DNA of 64,000 nt, from NCBI RefSeq assembly GCF_022171985.1, contig NZ_JAJVHF010000001.1, positions 124,001 through 188,000 of the forward strand. Direction: 5' to 3'. The notes under the pieces are model-generated. The model saw nothing but the letters and a program-made list of their open reading frames with translations, was not told the DNA's origin and searched no databases. The stretch comes from Huaxiibacter chinensis. Lineage in GTDB: Bacteria; Pseudomonadota; Gammaproteobacteria; Enterobacterales; Enterobacteriaceae. How positions within the stretch are numbered: position 1 is the first letter of the stretch; each line of letters begins with the position of its first letter. The translations under genes and the position numbers were made by a program. Shown here piece after piece: positions 45,010 through 54,943 of this stretch.

Positions 45010-46590
45010 ATGAACCCAGGATGGTGGCAAAAAAGCGTTTTTTATCAAGTCTATTTACCCTCTTTCTTTGACGGGAATGACGACGGACTCGGCGATTTTC
45101 CAGGCCTTATCAGTAAGGTTGATTATCTCGCCTCGTTGGGGATCGGCGGGCTGTGGATCACCCCTTTTTACCCTTCTCCGCTGGTGGATAATGGCTATGA
45201 CATCAGCGATTACTGCAACGTCGATCCGCGCTTTGGCACGCTGGACGATTTCCGGCAGCTGGTGAGCGCGTGTCATCAAAAAGGGATCAAAATTGTCATC
45301 GATTTAGTGCTCAACCATGTGTCAACCGCCCATCCCTGGTTTCAGGATGCCTGGAACACGCCCGCCAGCCCGTACCGTGACTTTTTTCTTTTTACCTCCA
45401 CGCCCAATAACTGGCAGGCCTTTTTCTCGGGCAGCGCATGGGAAAAAGAGCCGGACACCGGACAGTATTACTATCATAAGTTTGCCCCGGAACAGGCGGA
45501 TCTCAACTGGGGTAACCCCGACGTTGAAGCGCATATCTTAACGGTAATCGATTTCTGGATAGCGCTGGGAGTGGACGGTTTTCGCTTCGACGTGATTAAT
45601 TTTCTGACAACGGACGGCATCGGGCAGGACAATCCTTCTGCAGATGGCCAACAGATTCACGCTCACGATATTAACCAGCCGGCTATCTTGCCCACGTTAC
45701 GCCGTCTCTGTCGCTCTATTCGCCAGCGAGGTGAGTTTTTCCTGATCGGTGAAGTGGGTAGCGATGACCTTGAAGTTATCAGCCGCTATCAGGCGGCGGA
45801 TCTGATGGACGTTGTGTTTAACTTCAACCTCGGCAGCCTTAAAACCTTTCACGTCGACACGCTTTTTGCTGAGCTTCAGGCCATGAGGCAGAAACAATCC
45901 GGCTTACCGACGCTCTTTTTCTCCAGCCACGATATGCCCCGCATGATTGGGCGATTTGGTGAATGCGCCGGTGATACCGATCGCGCCCGTGCGGTGATGA
46001 TGTTGCAGCTTTCCGCCCAGGGTGTGCCCTTTATCTTTCAGGGTGAGGAGGCGGGCGTTAACAATTATGTGCCCGCGAATGAAGCGATGCTCATCGACAT
46101 CCAGGGGAAGACCCACTATCGCACCGCGCTTGCGCAGGGTAAGACAGCGGCGCAGGCGCTGCAGGTGGCGATAAGCCACTCCCGCGATGCTTCCCGGGCA
46201 CCGCTCCCCTGGGCTGTTGCGCCGCACGGGGGTTTTACCCGCGCCGGGCCCTGGATGCCGCTGGCGGAAATCAGTGCGGCGACCTGTCTCGAAGTACAAC
46301 GCGACACGCCCGGTTCGCTCTGGCAGGACTATCAGCAGATGATTGCGCTCAGAACGACCACGTCGGCGCTCTGTACCGGTGAATATCGCCTGTTGGCTCA
46401 GGAAAATCAGTGCATCCATTTTATTCGCGAATCCGATGATACCTGCGTCTGGGTCTCGATCAATTTCGGCGACGCGGTAAAAAACCCGTGGTACGAGATC
46501 CCCGCTCCGGTTGTTGTCGGTGAAAACACCCCGTGGATAGCCAAAAATCACGCCATTATCAAAAGGAGTTGTCATGCAAAGGCACAGTAA
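45010..46590 (+). CDS. GH13-family alpha-glucosidase-type enzyme
   Basis: 526 residues, no signal peptide, so cytoplasmic. GH13 regions: DLVLNHVS (about 98-105), GFRFDVINF with nucleophile Asp194, LIGEVGS with acid-base Glu248, FSSHDMPR with Asp308. The layout resembles oligo-1,6-glucosidase, trehalose-6-phosphate hydrolase and sucrose phosphorylase-like members; the linkage cannot be read from motifs. AAGGAG precedes the ATG. Its last 17 bases overlap the GH130 gene. Confidence 0.88.
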   Translation: MNPGWWQKSVFYQVYLPSFFDGNDDGLGDFPGLISKVDYLASLGIGGLWITPFYPSPLVDNGYDISDYCNVDPRFGTLDDFRQLVSACHQKGIKIVIDLVLNHVSTAHPWFQDAWNTPASPYRDFFLFTSTPNNWQAFFSGSAWEKEPDTGQYYYHKFAPEQADLNWGNPDVEAHILTVIDFWIALGVDGFRFDVINFLTTDGIGQDNPSADGQQIHAHDINQPAILPTLRRLCRSIRQRGEFFLIGEVGSDDLEVISRYQAADLMDVVFNFNLGSLKTFHVDTLFAELQAMRQKQSGLPTLFFSSHDMPRMIGRFGECAGDTDRARAVMMLQLSAQGVPFIFQGEEAGVNNYVPANEAMLIDIQGKTHYRTALAQGKTAAQALQVAISHSRDASRAPLPWAVAPHGGFTRAGPWMPLAEISAATCLEVQRDTPGSLWQDYQQMIALRTTTSALCTGEYRLLAQENQCIHFIRESDDTCVWVSINFGDAVKNPWYEIPAPVVVGENTPWIAKNHAIIKRSCHAKAQ

Positions 46591-47635
46591 GAATCCCCTT
46601 ATCACCCCTGCCGATCTCATTCCTTCCCGCCCGGGCTGGAAGGTAGACTGCGTTTTTAACGCCGGTGTTACCGAGATGAACGGTGAGATCATTCTGCTGG
46701 TCCGGGTCGCGGAAAGCGTTCTATCCCACGACCCGCAGCAGGCGATCGTGCCGCTTTTAACCTTACAGGACGGGGCGTGGCGTCTGAGCGAAAAGCACTT
46801 CGACCGCCGCGATACGCAGTATGACTTTAGCGATCCGCGCACCATCGTGTTGAAAGCCGATCGTGCCCAGCTCTGGCTCACCTCGCTGTCTCATCTGCGT
46901 CTGGCGCGCAGCCAGGACGGGGTCCATTTTACGGTGGACGATAAGCCCTTCATCATGCCGGATAATCAGTACGAGCAGTTTGGCTGCGAGGATGCGCGCA
47001 TCACCCGTATCGATGATGTCTGGTATATCAACTATTCCGCTATCTCGCCGATGGGGATCACGACGGCGCTCGCCACTACGTCGGATTTTATCTCGGTGGA
47101 GAAAAAGGGCTTAATTTTCTGTCCCGATAACCGCGACGTCTGCTTTTTCCCGGAACGTATCAACGGTCGGTTCTTCGCGCTTACGCGCCCGGCTCCCTGC
47201 CATTTTGGTCATCCTGAAATCTGGATCTGTGAATCACCGGACATGCACCACTGGGGAAACCATCGTCATCTGCTGGGCCGCTCAGGCGATCGGTGGGATG
47301 GCAGTAAATCAGGCGGTGGCGCGCCGCTGATTAAAACCGAGCGGGGCTGGCTGGAAATTTATCATGGCGTTGATGACGATCTTCGCTACTGTCTGGGGGC
47401 GCTGCTGCTGGACAGTGACGATCCGACGCGCATTCTCGCGAAATCCGCTCTCCCGTTACTTGAGCCCACCGCGCCGTACGAACGTGAAGGCTTTTTCGGT
47501 AACGTGGTCTTTACCTGCGGGGCCTTAATCAGGGATGACGTGCTGCATATCTGGTACGGCGCGGCCGACGAGTCGATTGCCCTCGCCACACTGCCCCTTC
47601 CCGCCTTATGGCAACATCTGAACCTGAGTGAGTGA
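46574..47635 (+). CDS. GH130-family beta-mannoside phosphorylase or hydrolase
   Basis: 353 residues. GH130 five-bladed propeller signatures: FNAGV (28-32), LLVRVAE (41-47), GCEDARIT with Glu139 and Asp140, the GGGAPLIKTERGWLEIYHGV block, and a REGFFGNVVFTCGAL ending block. GH130 enzymes act on beta-mannosides, most by phosphorolysis yielding mannose 1-phosphate. Whether this member uses phosphate or water cannot be told by eye. Start overlaps the GH13 gene, with AAAAGGAG upstream at 46560-46567. Last gene of the operon; a terminator follows. Confidence 0.85.
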   Translation: MQRHSKNPLITPADLIPSRPGWKVDCVFNAGVTEMNGEIILLVRVAESVLSHDPQQAIVPLLTLQDGAWRLSEKHFDRRDTQYDFSDPRTIVLKADRAQLWLTSLSHLRLARSQDGVHFTVDDKPFIMPDNQYEQFGCEDARITRIDDVWYINYSAISPMGITTALATTSDFISVEKKGLIFCPDNRDVCFFPERINGRFFALTRPAPCHFGHPEIWICESPDMHHWGNHRHLLGRSGDRWDGSKSGGGAPLIKTERGWLEIYHGVDDDLRYCLGALLLDSDDPTRILAKSALPLLEPTAPYEREGFFGNVVFTCGALIRDDVLHIWYGAADESIALATLPLPALWQHLNLSE

Positions 47636-47640
47636 AGATA

Positions 47641-47670
47641 AAAAAAGGTCCCACGAGTGTGGGACCTTTT
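47641..47670. terminator. terminator shared by the GH130 gene and ppsA
   Basis: GTCCCAC/GTGGGAC with loop GAGT, flanked by A and T runs; sits between two convergent genes. Confidence 0.9.
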
Positions 47671-47683
47671 GCAGGAAGAAATA

Positions 47684-50062
47684 TTACTTGTTCAGTTCCG
47701 CCAGGCTCAACCAGGTTTGCACCACGGTGTCCGGGTTCAGGGACAGACTGTCAATCCCCTCTTCCATCAGCCAGGCCGCAAAATCTTCGTGATCGGACGG
47801 GCCCTGACCACAGATGCCCACATATTTACCCTGTTTCTTCGCCGCGCGGATGGCCATCGAGAGCAGGGCTTTCACCGCCTCGTTGCGCTCGTCAAACAGT
47901 TCAGACACCACGCCGGAGTCGCGATCCAGCCCCAGGGCCAGCTGCGTCATATCGTTCGAACCGATAGAGAAGCCGTCAAAGTGCTCAAGGAACTGGTCAG
48001 CCAGCAGCGCGTTGGACGGAATTTCACACATCATGATGATTTTAAGCCCGTTCTCGCCGCGCTTAAGACCCTGACGGGCCAGCTCATCCACCACCGCTTT
48101 TGCCTGATCCACGGTACGCACAAACGGGACCATGATTTCGACGTTGGTCAGCCCCATCTCGTTACGCACGCGTTTCACCGCGTCGCATTCCAGCGCGAAG
48201 CAGTCGCGGAAGCTGTCAGAGACGTAACGTCCCGCCCCGCGGAAGCCCAGCATCGGGTTCTCTTCTTCCGGTTCATAACGTTCGCCGCCGACGAGGTTGG
48301 CGTATTCGTTGGATTTGAAGTCGGACAGACGCACGATCACGCGTTTCGGATAGAATGCCGCGCCAAGGGTGGCGATCCCTTCGCTCAGACGCCCCACGTA
48401 GAACTCTTTCGGCGAGTCGTAGCCTTTCATCATCTCGCGGATCTCAGCCTGCAGCTTCGCGTCCTGGTCGTCAAACTCCAGCAGGGCACGCGGATGCACG
48501 CCAATCATGCGGTTGATGATAAATTCCAGACGCGCCAGGCCAACGCCTTCATTCGGCAGACAGGCAAAGTCGAATGCGCGGTCGGGGTTGCCTACGTTCA
48601 TCATGATTTTTAGCGGCAGATCCGGCATGGTATCCACGCTGGAGCTTTTCACGCTGAAGTCCAGAATTTCGGCGTAGACATAACCCGTATCCCCTTCGGC
48701 ACAGGAGACGGTCACCTTCTCATTATCGTTCAGTCGTTCGGTGGCATCACCGCAGCCGACAACCGCCGGGATCCCCAGCTCACGGGCAATGATGGCCGCG
48801 TGACAGGTGCGTCCGCCACGGTTGGTCACAATGGCCGCGGCTTTTTTCATGATCGGTTCCCAGTCGGGATCGGTCATGTCCGTGACCAGCACGTCGCCTG
48901 GCTGGATCCGGTTCATCTCGCTGATGTCGTGAATCACTTTTACCGGGCCTGCGCCGATGCGGTGACCGATAGCGCGACCTTCCGCCACGATTTTACCGTG
49001 GTCATGCAGGGTATAACGCTCCATCACCTGGCCACGCGAGCGGACGGTTTCCGGACGCGCCTGCACGATAAACAGCTTGCCGGTATGACCGTCTTTGGCC
49101 CATTCGATATCCATCGGACGGCCATAATGTTTTTCGATCTGTACCGCCTGCTTCGCCAGTTCCTGCACCTCTTCGTCGGTTAACGAGAAGCGATCGCGCT
49201 GCTCCTGCGGCACATCCTCGATGGTCACCTGCTTGCCATGCTCCTGATTTGGGGCATATATCATGCGGATCTTTTTCGACCCCATGGTCCGGCGTACCAC
49301 GGACGGGCGATTGGCTGCCAGCGTCGGTTTGTGAACGTAGAATTCATCCGGGTTGACGGCGCCCTGCACCACCATTTCGCCCAGGCCCCAGGCAGAGGTA
49401 ATAAAGACCACCTGGTCGAAACCCGATTCGGTATCAATGGAGAACATGACCCCGGAGGAGCCAATATCTGAGCGCACCATACGCTGCACGCCAGCTGACA
49501 ACGCGACGCCGCGATGGTCATAGCCCTGATGCACACGATAGGAAATGGCGCGATCGTTGAACAACGAAGCAAAGACATGTTTCACGGCCACCAGCACCGC
49601 ATCATACCCCTGAACGTTAAGGAAGGTTTCCTGTTGGCCGGCAAAGGACGCGTCCGGCATATCTTCTGCAGTGGCAGAAGAACGTACCGCAAACGACGCC
49701 TGGTCGTCATCGGCTGAAAGCTGGTTATAAGCGTCGTGGATCGCGTGTTCCAGCTCAGGCAGGAAAGGTGTATCGATAATCCACTGGCGGATTTGCGCGC
49801 CGGCTTTCGCAAGCTCGGTCACATCGTCAATATCCGTTTTATCCAGCAGGTCGTAAATGCGCTGGTTTACGCCGCTTTGGTCCAGAAAGAGGTTGAACGC
49901 GTCAGCGGTCGTGGCAAACCCGTTCGGCACGGAAACACCCATGCCCGACAGATTTGTAATCATTTCACCCAGGGAGGCATTTTTGCCTCCAACTCTGTCT
50001 ACATCATTCATGCCGAGTTGGTTATACCAAAGCACCAGCGGTGACGAGCCATTGTTGGACAT
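47684..50062 (-). CDS. ppsA: phosphoenolpyruvate synthase
   Basis: Converts pyruvate and ATP to phosphoenolpyruvate, AMP and phosphate in gluconeogenesis. 792 residues from the ATG at 50062 ([18 protein letters not shown]), as in E. coli; the longer frame to 50104 has no support. N-terminal ATP-binding domain ([11 protein letters not shown]), phosphohistidine loop [17 protein letters not shown] (His near 421) and the C-terminal PEP/pyruvate barrel with [10 protein letters not shown] Cra-type site lies upstream, and its regulator ppsR is divergent. Confidence 0.98.
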   Translation of the reverse strand: MSNNGSSPLVLWYNQLGMNDVDRVGGKNASLGEMITNLSGMGVSVPNGFATTADAFNLFLDQSGVNQRIYDLLDKTDIDDVTELAKAGAQIRQWIIDTPFLPELEHAIHDAYNQLSADDDQASFAVRSSATAEDMPDASFAGQQETFLNVQGYDAVLVAVKHVFASLFNDRAISYRVHQGYDHRGVALSAGVQRMVRSDIGSSGVMFSIDTESGFDQVVFITSAWGLGEMVVQGAVNPDEFYVHKPTLAANRPSVVRRTMGSKKIRMIYAPNQEHGKQVTIEDVPQEQRDRFSLTDEEVQELAKQAVQIEKHYGRPMDIEWAKDGHTGKLFIVQARPETVRSRGQVMERYTLHDHGKIVAEGRAIGHRIGAGPVKVIHDISEMNRIQPGDVLVTDMTDPDWEPIMKKAAAIVTNRGGRTCHAAIIARELGIPAVVGCGDATERLNDNEKVTVSCAEGDTGYVYAEILDFSVKSSSVDTMPDLPLKIMMNVGNPDRAFDFACLPNEGVGLARLEFIINRMIGVHPRALLEFDDQDAKLQAEIREMMKGYDSPKEFYVGRLSEGIATLGAAFYPKRVIVRLSDFKSNEYANLVGGERYEPEEENPMLGFRGAGRYVSDSFRDCFALECDAVKRVRNEMGLTNVEIMVPFVRTVDQAKAVVDELARQGLKRGENGLKIIMMCEIPSNALLADQFLEHFDGFSIGSNDMTQLALGLDRDSGVVSELFDERNEAVKALLSMAIRAAKKQGKYVGICGQGPSDHEDFAAWLMEEGIDSLSLNPDTVVQTWLSLAELNK

Positions 50063-50396
50063 CGAAACAATCCTTTTGTGATATTTAATCGGAGTAAGAA
50101 ACACCTGACTTCGTTTTTATACTGGCATAATTAGTTGCGCTAAAAAAACGGTGAATCGTGTAAGCACTTTTATTTTTCATTTTTTAGGACACTTTCCCAT
50201 CAACCGCTAACCCGATGATTCCTATAGATTCATCAAAAAACCTTCCTCTTAAAGCGTCTTTTTGAAAATGAAATCCACTTTTCATTAAAAGTAAAAACAG
50301 CATTTCATTTTCAATTAAGATAAGTTCCATGCTGTGTATTTTACTTTTTTAATTTATGCTTTCAGATAATTACGTACGATATTCAGGGTGAATAAA
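50063..50396. promoter_or_regulatory. ppsA-ppsR divergent control region with Cra-type site
   Basis: TGAATCGTGTAA (50152-50163) fits the Cra pattern at 11 of 12 positions, 90 bases before the ppsA start. Cra activates ppsA in E. coli. The rest is A/T-rich with no ORF. Confidence 0.5.
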
Positions 50397-51230
50397 ATGG
50401 ATAATGCTGTCGATCGCCACGTTTTTTATATTTCTGATGGTACGGCGATCACCGCCGAGGTGCTGGGGCACGCTGTGATGTCGCAATTCCCCGTTGCGAT
50501 CAACAGTATCACGCTGCCGTTTGTTGAAAACGAGAGCCGTGCGAAGGCGGTGAAAGAGCAAATCGATGCCATTTTCCAGCAAACCGGCGTGCGCCCCCTG
50601 GTCTTCTATTCCATCGTTATTCCTGAAATTCGCCAGATTATTTTGCAAAGTGAGGGGTTTTGTCAGGATATTGTTCAGGCCCTGGTCGCCCCCCTGCAAA
50701 GCGAACTGAAACTCGATCCCACGCCGATTGCCCACCGCACGCACGGTCTGAATCCCGGCAACCTGATTAAATATGACGCACGTATCGCCGCCATTGATTA
50801 CACCCTTGCCCATGACGACGGTATCTCAATGCGTAATCTCGATCAGGCGCAGGTGATTTTGCTGGGCGTCTCGCGCTGCGGTAAAACGCCGACCAGCCTC
50901 TATCTGGCGATGCAGTTTGGCATCCGTGCGGCGAACTACCCCTTTATTGCCGATGATATGGATAACCTGGTGCTGCCCCCGGCGCTGAAACCGCTGCAGC
51001 ATAAGCTGTTTGGTCTGACCATTAACCCGGAGCGGCTGGCGGCCATACGTGAAGAGCGTCGGGAAAACAGCCGCTACGCGTCGATGCGCCAGTGTCGTAT
51101 GGAGGTCTCCGAAGTCGAGGCGCTCTACCGTAAAAACCAAATCCCCTGGCTCAACAGCACGAACTATTCGGTAGAAGAGATCGCCACAAAAATCCTCGAT
51201 ATCATGGGCCTGAATCGCCGCATGTACTAA
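50397..51230 (+). CDS. ppsR: PEP synthase regulatory kinase/pyrophosphorylase
   Basis: 277 residues from the ATG at 50397 ([17 protein letters not shown]), as in E. coli; the GTG at 50388 has its ribosome site too close. P-loop [13 protein letters not shown] near 150. DUF299 family: ADP-dependent inactivation and phosphate-dependent reactivation of PpsA. Its TAA stop lies inside the aroH TrpR operator. Confidence 0.96.
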   Translation: MDNAVDRHVFYISDGTAITAEVLGHAVMSQFPVAINSITLPFVENESRAKAVKEQIDAIFQQTGVRPLVFYSIVIPEIRQIILQSEGFCQDIVQALVAPLQSELKLDPTPIAHRTHGLNPGNLIKYDARIAAIDYTLAHDDGISMRNLDQAQVILLGVSRCGKTPTSLYLAMQFGIRAANYPFIADDMDNLVLPPALKPLQHKLFGLTINPERLAAIREERRENSRYASMRQCRMEVSEVEALYRKNQIPWLNSTNYSVEEIATKILDIMGLNRRMY

Positions 51231-51241
51231 CAAGCTAGTAC
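51224..51241. promoter_or_regulatory. TrpR operator of aroH
   Basis: GTACTAACAAGCTAGTAC agrees with GTACTAGTTAACTAGTAC at 14 of 18, with both outer arms intact. It covers the -35 of a promoter whose -10 TATTAT is at 51259-51264, and overlaps the last codons of ppsR. Confidence 0.8.
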
Positions 51242-51380
51242 AATGAATCATTTTCGGTTATTATGGTTTCATTCTCGGGGCGAACAGGCCCCGAACTTGA
51301 AATCAGCAGAGATTGGTTTATGGTGATGCCCATCACTTCCCGGTAGTCTGCCGATGAAGCAAAAAATTCTGAGACATTCC

Positions 51381-52427
51381 ATGAATAAAACCGATGAACT
51401 GCGCACCGCGCGTATCGAAAGCCTGGTGACGCCTGCCGAACTGGCGCAACGGCATCCTGTTTCCACCCGCGTGGCGGAAAATGTTACCGCCTCACGCCGA
51501 CGTATAGAAAAGATCCTCAATGGTGAAGACCGCCGTTTACTGGTGGTCATTGGCCCATGCTCCATTCACGATCTGGATGCAGCAATGGATTACGCCAGAC
51601 GCCTTCAGCTTGTACGTGAAAAGTACCAGCATCGCCTTGAAATCGTGATGCGTACCTATTTTGAAAAGCCGCGTACCGTGGTGGGCTGGAAAGGCTTAAT
51701 TTCCGATCCGGATCTGAACGGCAGCTATCGGGTGAACCACGGCCTTGAGCTGGCACGCAAGCTGCTGTTGCAGGTCAACGAACTGGGTGTGCCGACCGCC
51801 ACCGAGTTCCTGGATATGGTGACCGGACAATTTATTGCCGACCTGATCAGCTGGGGGGCCATTGGCGCCCGGACCACCGAGAGCCAGATCCACCGTGAAA
51901 TGGCGTCCGCCCTTTCGTGTCCGGTTGGGTTCAAAAATGGCACCGACGGGAATACCCGTATTGCAGTAGATGCTATCCGTGCGGCGCGGGCCAGCCACAT
52001 GTTCCTCTCCCCGGATAAAAACGGCCAGATGACCATCTATCAGACCAGCGGTAACCCCTACGGCCATATCATCATGCGTGGGGGAAAACAGCCGAATTAC
52101 CATGCTCAGGATATCGCCGCCGCATGTGAAACGTTAGGCGAGTTTGACCTTCCTGAACATCTGGTCGTCGATTTTAGCCACGGTAACTGCCAGAAGCAGC
52201 ATCGTCGCCAGCTGGATGTCTGCGATGAAATCTGCCAGCAGATCCGCAGTGGCTCGACGGCCATTGCCGGAATCATGGCGGAAAGCTTCCTGAAGGAAGG
52301 GACGCAGAAGATCGTTGCCGGTCAGCCCACCGTCTACGGTCAGTCGATTACCGATCCGTGTCTGAGCTGGGATGACAGCGAAGTGCTGCTGGAGAAGCTG
52401 GCGACAGCCGTTGACGCCCGTTTCTGA
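51381..52427 (+). CDS. aroH: Trp-sensitive DAHP synthase
   Basis: First step of aromatic amino acid synthesis: phosphoenolpyruvate plus erythrose 4-phosphate. 348 residues from the ATG at 51381 (MNKTDELRTARIESL), as in E. coli AroH. Motifs include IGPCSIHD, KPRTVVGWKGLISDPDL and DFSHGNCQKQHRRQ. The TrpR operator upstream confirms the isozyme. Longer frame to 51354 not supported. Confidence 0.97.
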   Translation: MNKTDELRTARIESLVTPAELAQRHPVSTRVAENVTASRRRIEKILNGEDRRLLVVIGPCSIHDLDAAMDYARRLQLVREKYQHRLEIVMRTYFEKPRTVVGWKGLISDPDLNGSYRVNHGLELARKLLLQVNELGVPTATEFLDMVTGQFIADLISWGAIGARTTESQIHREMASALSCPVGFKNGTDGNTRIAVDAIRAARASHMFLSPDKNGQMTIYQTSGNPYGHIIMRGGKQPNYHAQDIAAACETLGEFDLPEHLVVDFSHGNCQKQHRRQLDVCDEICQQIRSGSTAIAGIMAESFLKEGTQKIVAGQPTVYGQSITDPCLSWDDSEVLLEKLATAVDARF

Positions 52428-52430
52428 CGG

Positions 52431-52466
52431 ACTGGCCCGGTTGCGACTTTGCCGTACCGGGCCAGT
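52431..52466 (+). terminator. hairpin after aroH
   Basis: ACTGGCCCGGT and ACCGGGCCAGT form an 11-bp perfect stem, loop 14 bases, without a T run. Confidence 0.6.
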
Positions 52467-52483
52467 AATTCCCCTGAATCACG

Positions 52484-52525
52484 CCTGATAAGCCGGGTAA
52501 GGCATGACCGCCGCCCGGCTTTTTT
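52484..52525. repeat. REP-like element acting as terminator
   Basis: GCCTGATAAGCCGGGTAAGG...CGCCCGGC resembles enterobacterial REP (repetitive extragenic palindrome) units; AGCCGGG/CCCGGCT with six Ts may also terminate aroH transcription. Confidence 0.5.
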
Positions 52526-52599
52526 ACGCCCCTTTTCGCGCTAAATTTGATCGCGTCACATAATTTTCACAAAAACACTTGCCGAGAATTTGTCGTTTA

Positions 52600-52619
52600 T
52601 TGATAATGATTATCATTGT
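52600..52619. promoter_or_regulatory. Fur box upstream of hemP
   Basis: TGATAATGATTATCATTG is almost the canonical Fur box, 25 bases before hemP. Confidence 0.9.
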
Positions 52620-52642
52620 TACATTGATTGTTATTTATAAAC

Positions 52643-52834
52643 ATGATGTCACCAACGGATAACAGCGCGGCAACGCCAGATAAAACACACACAGCACCGA
52701 CCCCGGCTTCAGCCGATCGCCGAATTGACAGTAAACGTCTTCTGGGAGATGAGGGACGGGTCATTATCGAGCATGATGGTCAGCTCTACTTATTGCGTCA
52801 GACCCATGCCGGAAAACTTATTCTAACGAAATAA
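52643..52834 (+). CDS. hemP: HemP (YdiE), haem-uptake small protein
   Basis: 63 residues, equal to E. coli YdiE. RRIDSKRLLGDEG, IEHDGQLYLLRQTHAGKLILTK match recalled HemP. ATG at 52643 or 52646; ribosome site weak. HemP is needed for haem receptor expression in some bacteria. Fur box upstream, haem receptor downstream. Confidence 0.92.
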   Translation: MMSPTDNSAATPDKTHTAPTPASADRRIDSKRLLGDEGRVIIEHDGQLYLLRQTHAGKLILTK

Positions 52835-52909
52835 ACATTCCTTAATTCGCCAGCCACCCAGGATTTTCCCAGGCAGCCAGCACTTTCGATTTCCAGATGG
52901 AGAGTTGCT

Positions 52910-54895
52910 ATGCCACACCCTCGTTCGTCGTCTTTGCGTCCCTCACTGTTGGCTCTGACGATTGTCAGCACGTTGCCCGGGACCGCGCTTGCCGCCACTG
53001 ATGAGATGACCGTGACCGCCACGGGTAATGCCCGAAGCGCCTTCGAAGCGCCGATGATGGTCAGCGTGATCGACGCGACCGCGCCGGAAAACCGTACCGC
53101 CAGCTCCGCCGCCGATCTGCTGCGCAACGTGCCTGGCCTGATGCTCGACGGCACAGGGCGCACTAACGGTCAGGATGTGAATCTGCGCGGCTACGATCGC
53201 CGCGGGGTGTTAATCCTGGTGGATGGCGTGCGTCAGGGAACCGACACGGGCCACCTGAACAGTACTTTCCTCGATCCGGCCCTGATCAAACGTATCGAAG
53301 TGGTCCGCGGCCCCTCTGCCCTGCTTTACGGCAGCGGCGCGCTGGGTGGGGTGATCGCCTACGACACCGTTGACGCCAAAGATCTGCTGGATGCCGGAAA
53401 AAACAGCGGCTATCGCGTATTTGGCACGGGCGCCACGGGCGATCGCAGCATCGGAATGGGGGCCAGCGCCTTCGGACGTACCGATTCCCTTGACGGGCTG
53501 CTGACCTGGTCCAGCCGCGATCGCGGTGATATCCGCCAGAGCGACGGCAGCACCGCGCCAAACGATGAATCTATTCACAATATACTGGCGAAAGGGAGCT
53601 GGAAGGTAGACACAGCCCAAACCCTGAGCGGCTCGCTGCGCTACTACAACAATGCCGCGCAGGAACCCAAAAACCCACAGAGCATTGACGCCTCGGACAG
53701 CAGCAACCCTATGACCGATCGCTCGACCATACAGCGTGACGCACTGCTTGGGTATCACCTTGCCCCTGCCGGTAATGCGTGGCTGGATGCCAACGTTAAG
53801 CTGTACTGGTCACAGGCGCGAATCAACGCTGAAAATATCGACGGCACCGGCGAATTTCGCACTCAGACCACGAAGGGCGGCAAAGTTGAAAACCGCACCC
53901 GTCTGTTCGCTGACTCCTTCGCCTCGCACCTGCTGACCTATGGTGGAGAGTATTATCGCCAGGAGCAGAAGCCCGGTGGTCAGGCGACGGGTTTCCCCGA
54001 GGCCAGGATTGATTTCAGCTCCGGCTGGTTGCAGGATGAAATTACCCTGCGCGACCTGCCGGTGACCCTGTCAGGCGGTACCCGTTATGACAGCTATCGC
54101 GGCAGCAGTGAGGGTTATGATGACGTGGATGCAGACAAGTGGTCTTCTCGCGCCGGATTGACCGTCTCCCCCACCGACTGGCTGATGCTGTTCGGCTCCT
54201 GGGCGCAGGCGTTCCGCGCCCCGACGATGGGCGAAATGTATAACGACGCGAAGCACTTCTCCATCGGCAGCTTCTATACAAACTACTGGGTGCCTAACCC
54301 GAATCTGCGTCCGGAAACCAACGAAACGCAGGAGTTCGGCTTTGGCCTGCGGTTTGACGACCTGATGATGGCCAACGATGCGCTGGAATTTAAAGCCAGC
54401 TACTTCGATACCAATGCCAAAGACTATATCTCCACGACCGTCGACTTTGCGGCCGCGACCACCATGTCCTATAACGTACCGAATGCCAAAATTTGGGGCT
54501 GGGACGTGATGGCGAAATATTCCACCCGTGTGTTCACTCTGGATATGGCCTATAACCGCACCCGCGGTAAAGACACAGAAACGGGTGAGTACATCTCCAG
54601 CATTAACCCCGACACCGTGAGCAGCAAGCTGGATATTCCTCTGGCGCAAAGCGGCTTCTCCGTCGGCTGGATAGGCACCTTCGTCGATCGCTCCACGCAC
54701 GTCAGCAGCAGCTACAGCAAACAACCCGGCTATGCGGTAAACGATTTTTACGTGAGTTATCAGGGACAACAGCAGCTGAAAGGCGTCACGACCACCCTGG
54801 CGCTGGGAAATGCCTTTGATAAAGAGTACTGGTCGCCGCAGGGCATACCGCAGGATGGCCGTAACGCTAAACTTTTCGTCAGTTACCAGTGGTAA
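52910..54895 (+). CDS. hmuR: TonB-dependent haem/haemoglobin receptor
   Basis: 661 residues, signal peptide ending ALA, TonB-box region EMTVTA (32-37), plug domain (LRGYDRRGVLILVDGVRQGTD, GPSALLYGSGALGG) and a beta-barrel ending SYQW with the terminal aromatic. FRAP (AFRAPTMGEMY) and NPNL (WVPNPNLRPE) boxes are those of haem receptors such as HmuR and HemR. Fur-regulated by the box before hemP. GGAG lies before the ATG. Confidence 0.93.
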   Translation: MPHPRSSSLRPSLLALTIVSTLPGTALAATDEMTVTATGNARSAFEAPMMVSVIDATAPENRTASSAADLLRNVPGLMLDGTGRTNGQDVNLRGYDRRGVLILVDGVRQGTDTGHLNSTFLDPALIKRIEVVRGPSALLYGSGALGGVIAYDTVDAKDLLDAGKNSGYRVFGTGATGDRSIGMGASAFGRTDSLDGLLTWSSRDRGDIRQSDGSTAPNDESIHNILAKGSWKVDTAQTLSGSLRYYNNAAQEPKNPQSIDASDSSNPMTDRSTIQRDALLGYHLAPAGNAWLDANVKLYWSQARINAENIDGTGEFRTQTTKGGKVENRTRLFADSFASHLLTYGGEYYRQEQKPGGQATGFPEARIDFSSGWLQDEITLRDLPVTLSGGTRYDSYRGSSEGYDDVDADKWSSRAGLTVSPTDWLMLFGSWAQAFRAPTMGEMYNDAKHFSIGSFYTNYWVPNPNLRPETNETQEFGFGLRFDDLMMANDALEFKASYFDTNAKDYISTTVDFAAATTMSYNVPNAKIWGWDVMAKYSTRVFTLDMAYNRTRGKDTETGEYISSINPDTVSSKLDIPLAQSGFSVGWIGTFVDRSTHVSSSYSKQPGYAVNDFYVSYQGQQQLKGVTTTLALGNAFDKEYWSPQGIPQDGRNAKLFVSYQW

Positions 54896-54943
54896 CCCCT
54901 TGCCCCGGCTCGCCGGGGCGCATGAATTCGACAGGAAAAGAGA

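Noticed and set aside
45904-48613. Antisense frames of over 300 codons opposite GH13 and ppsA
   Set aside because: The sense genes have full catalytic motifs; the antisense products are composition artefacts.
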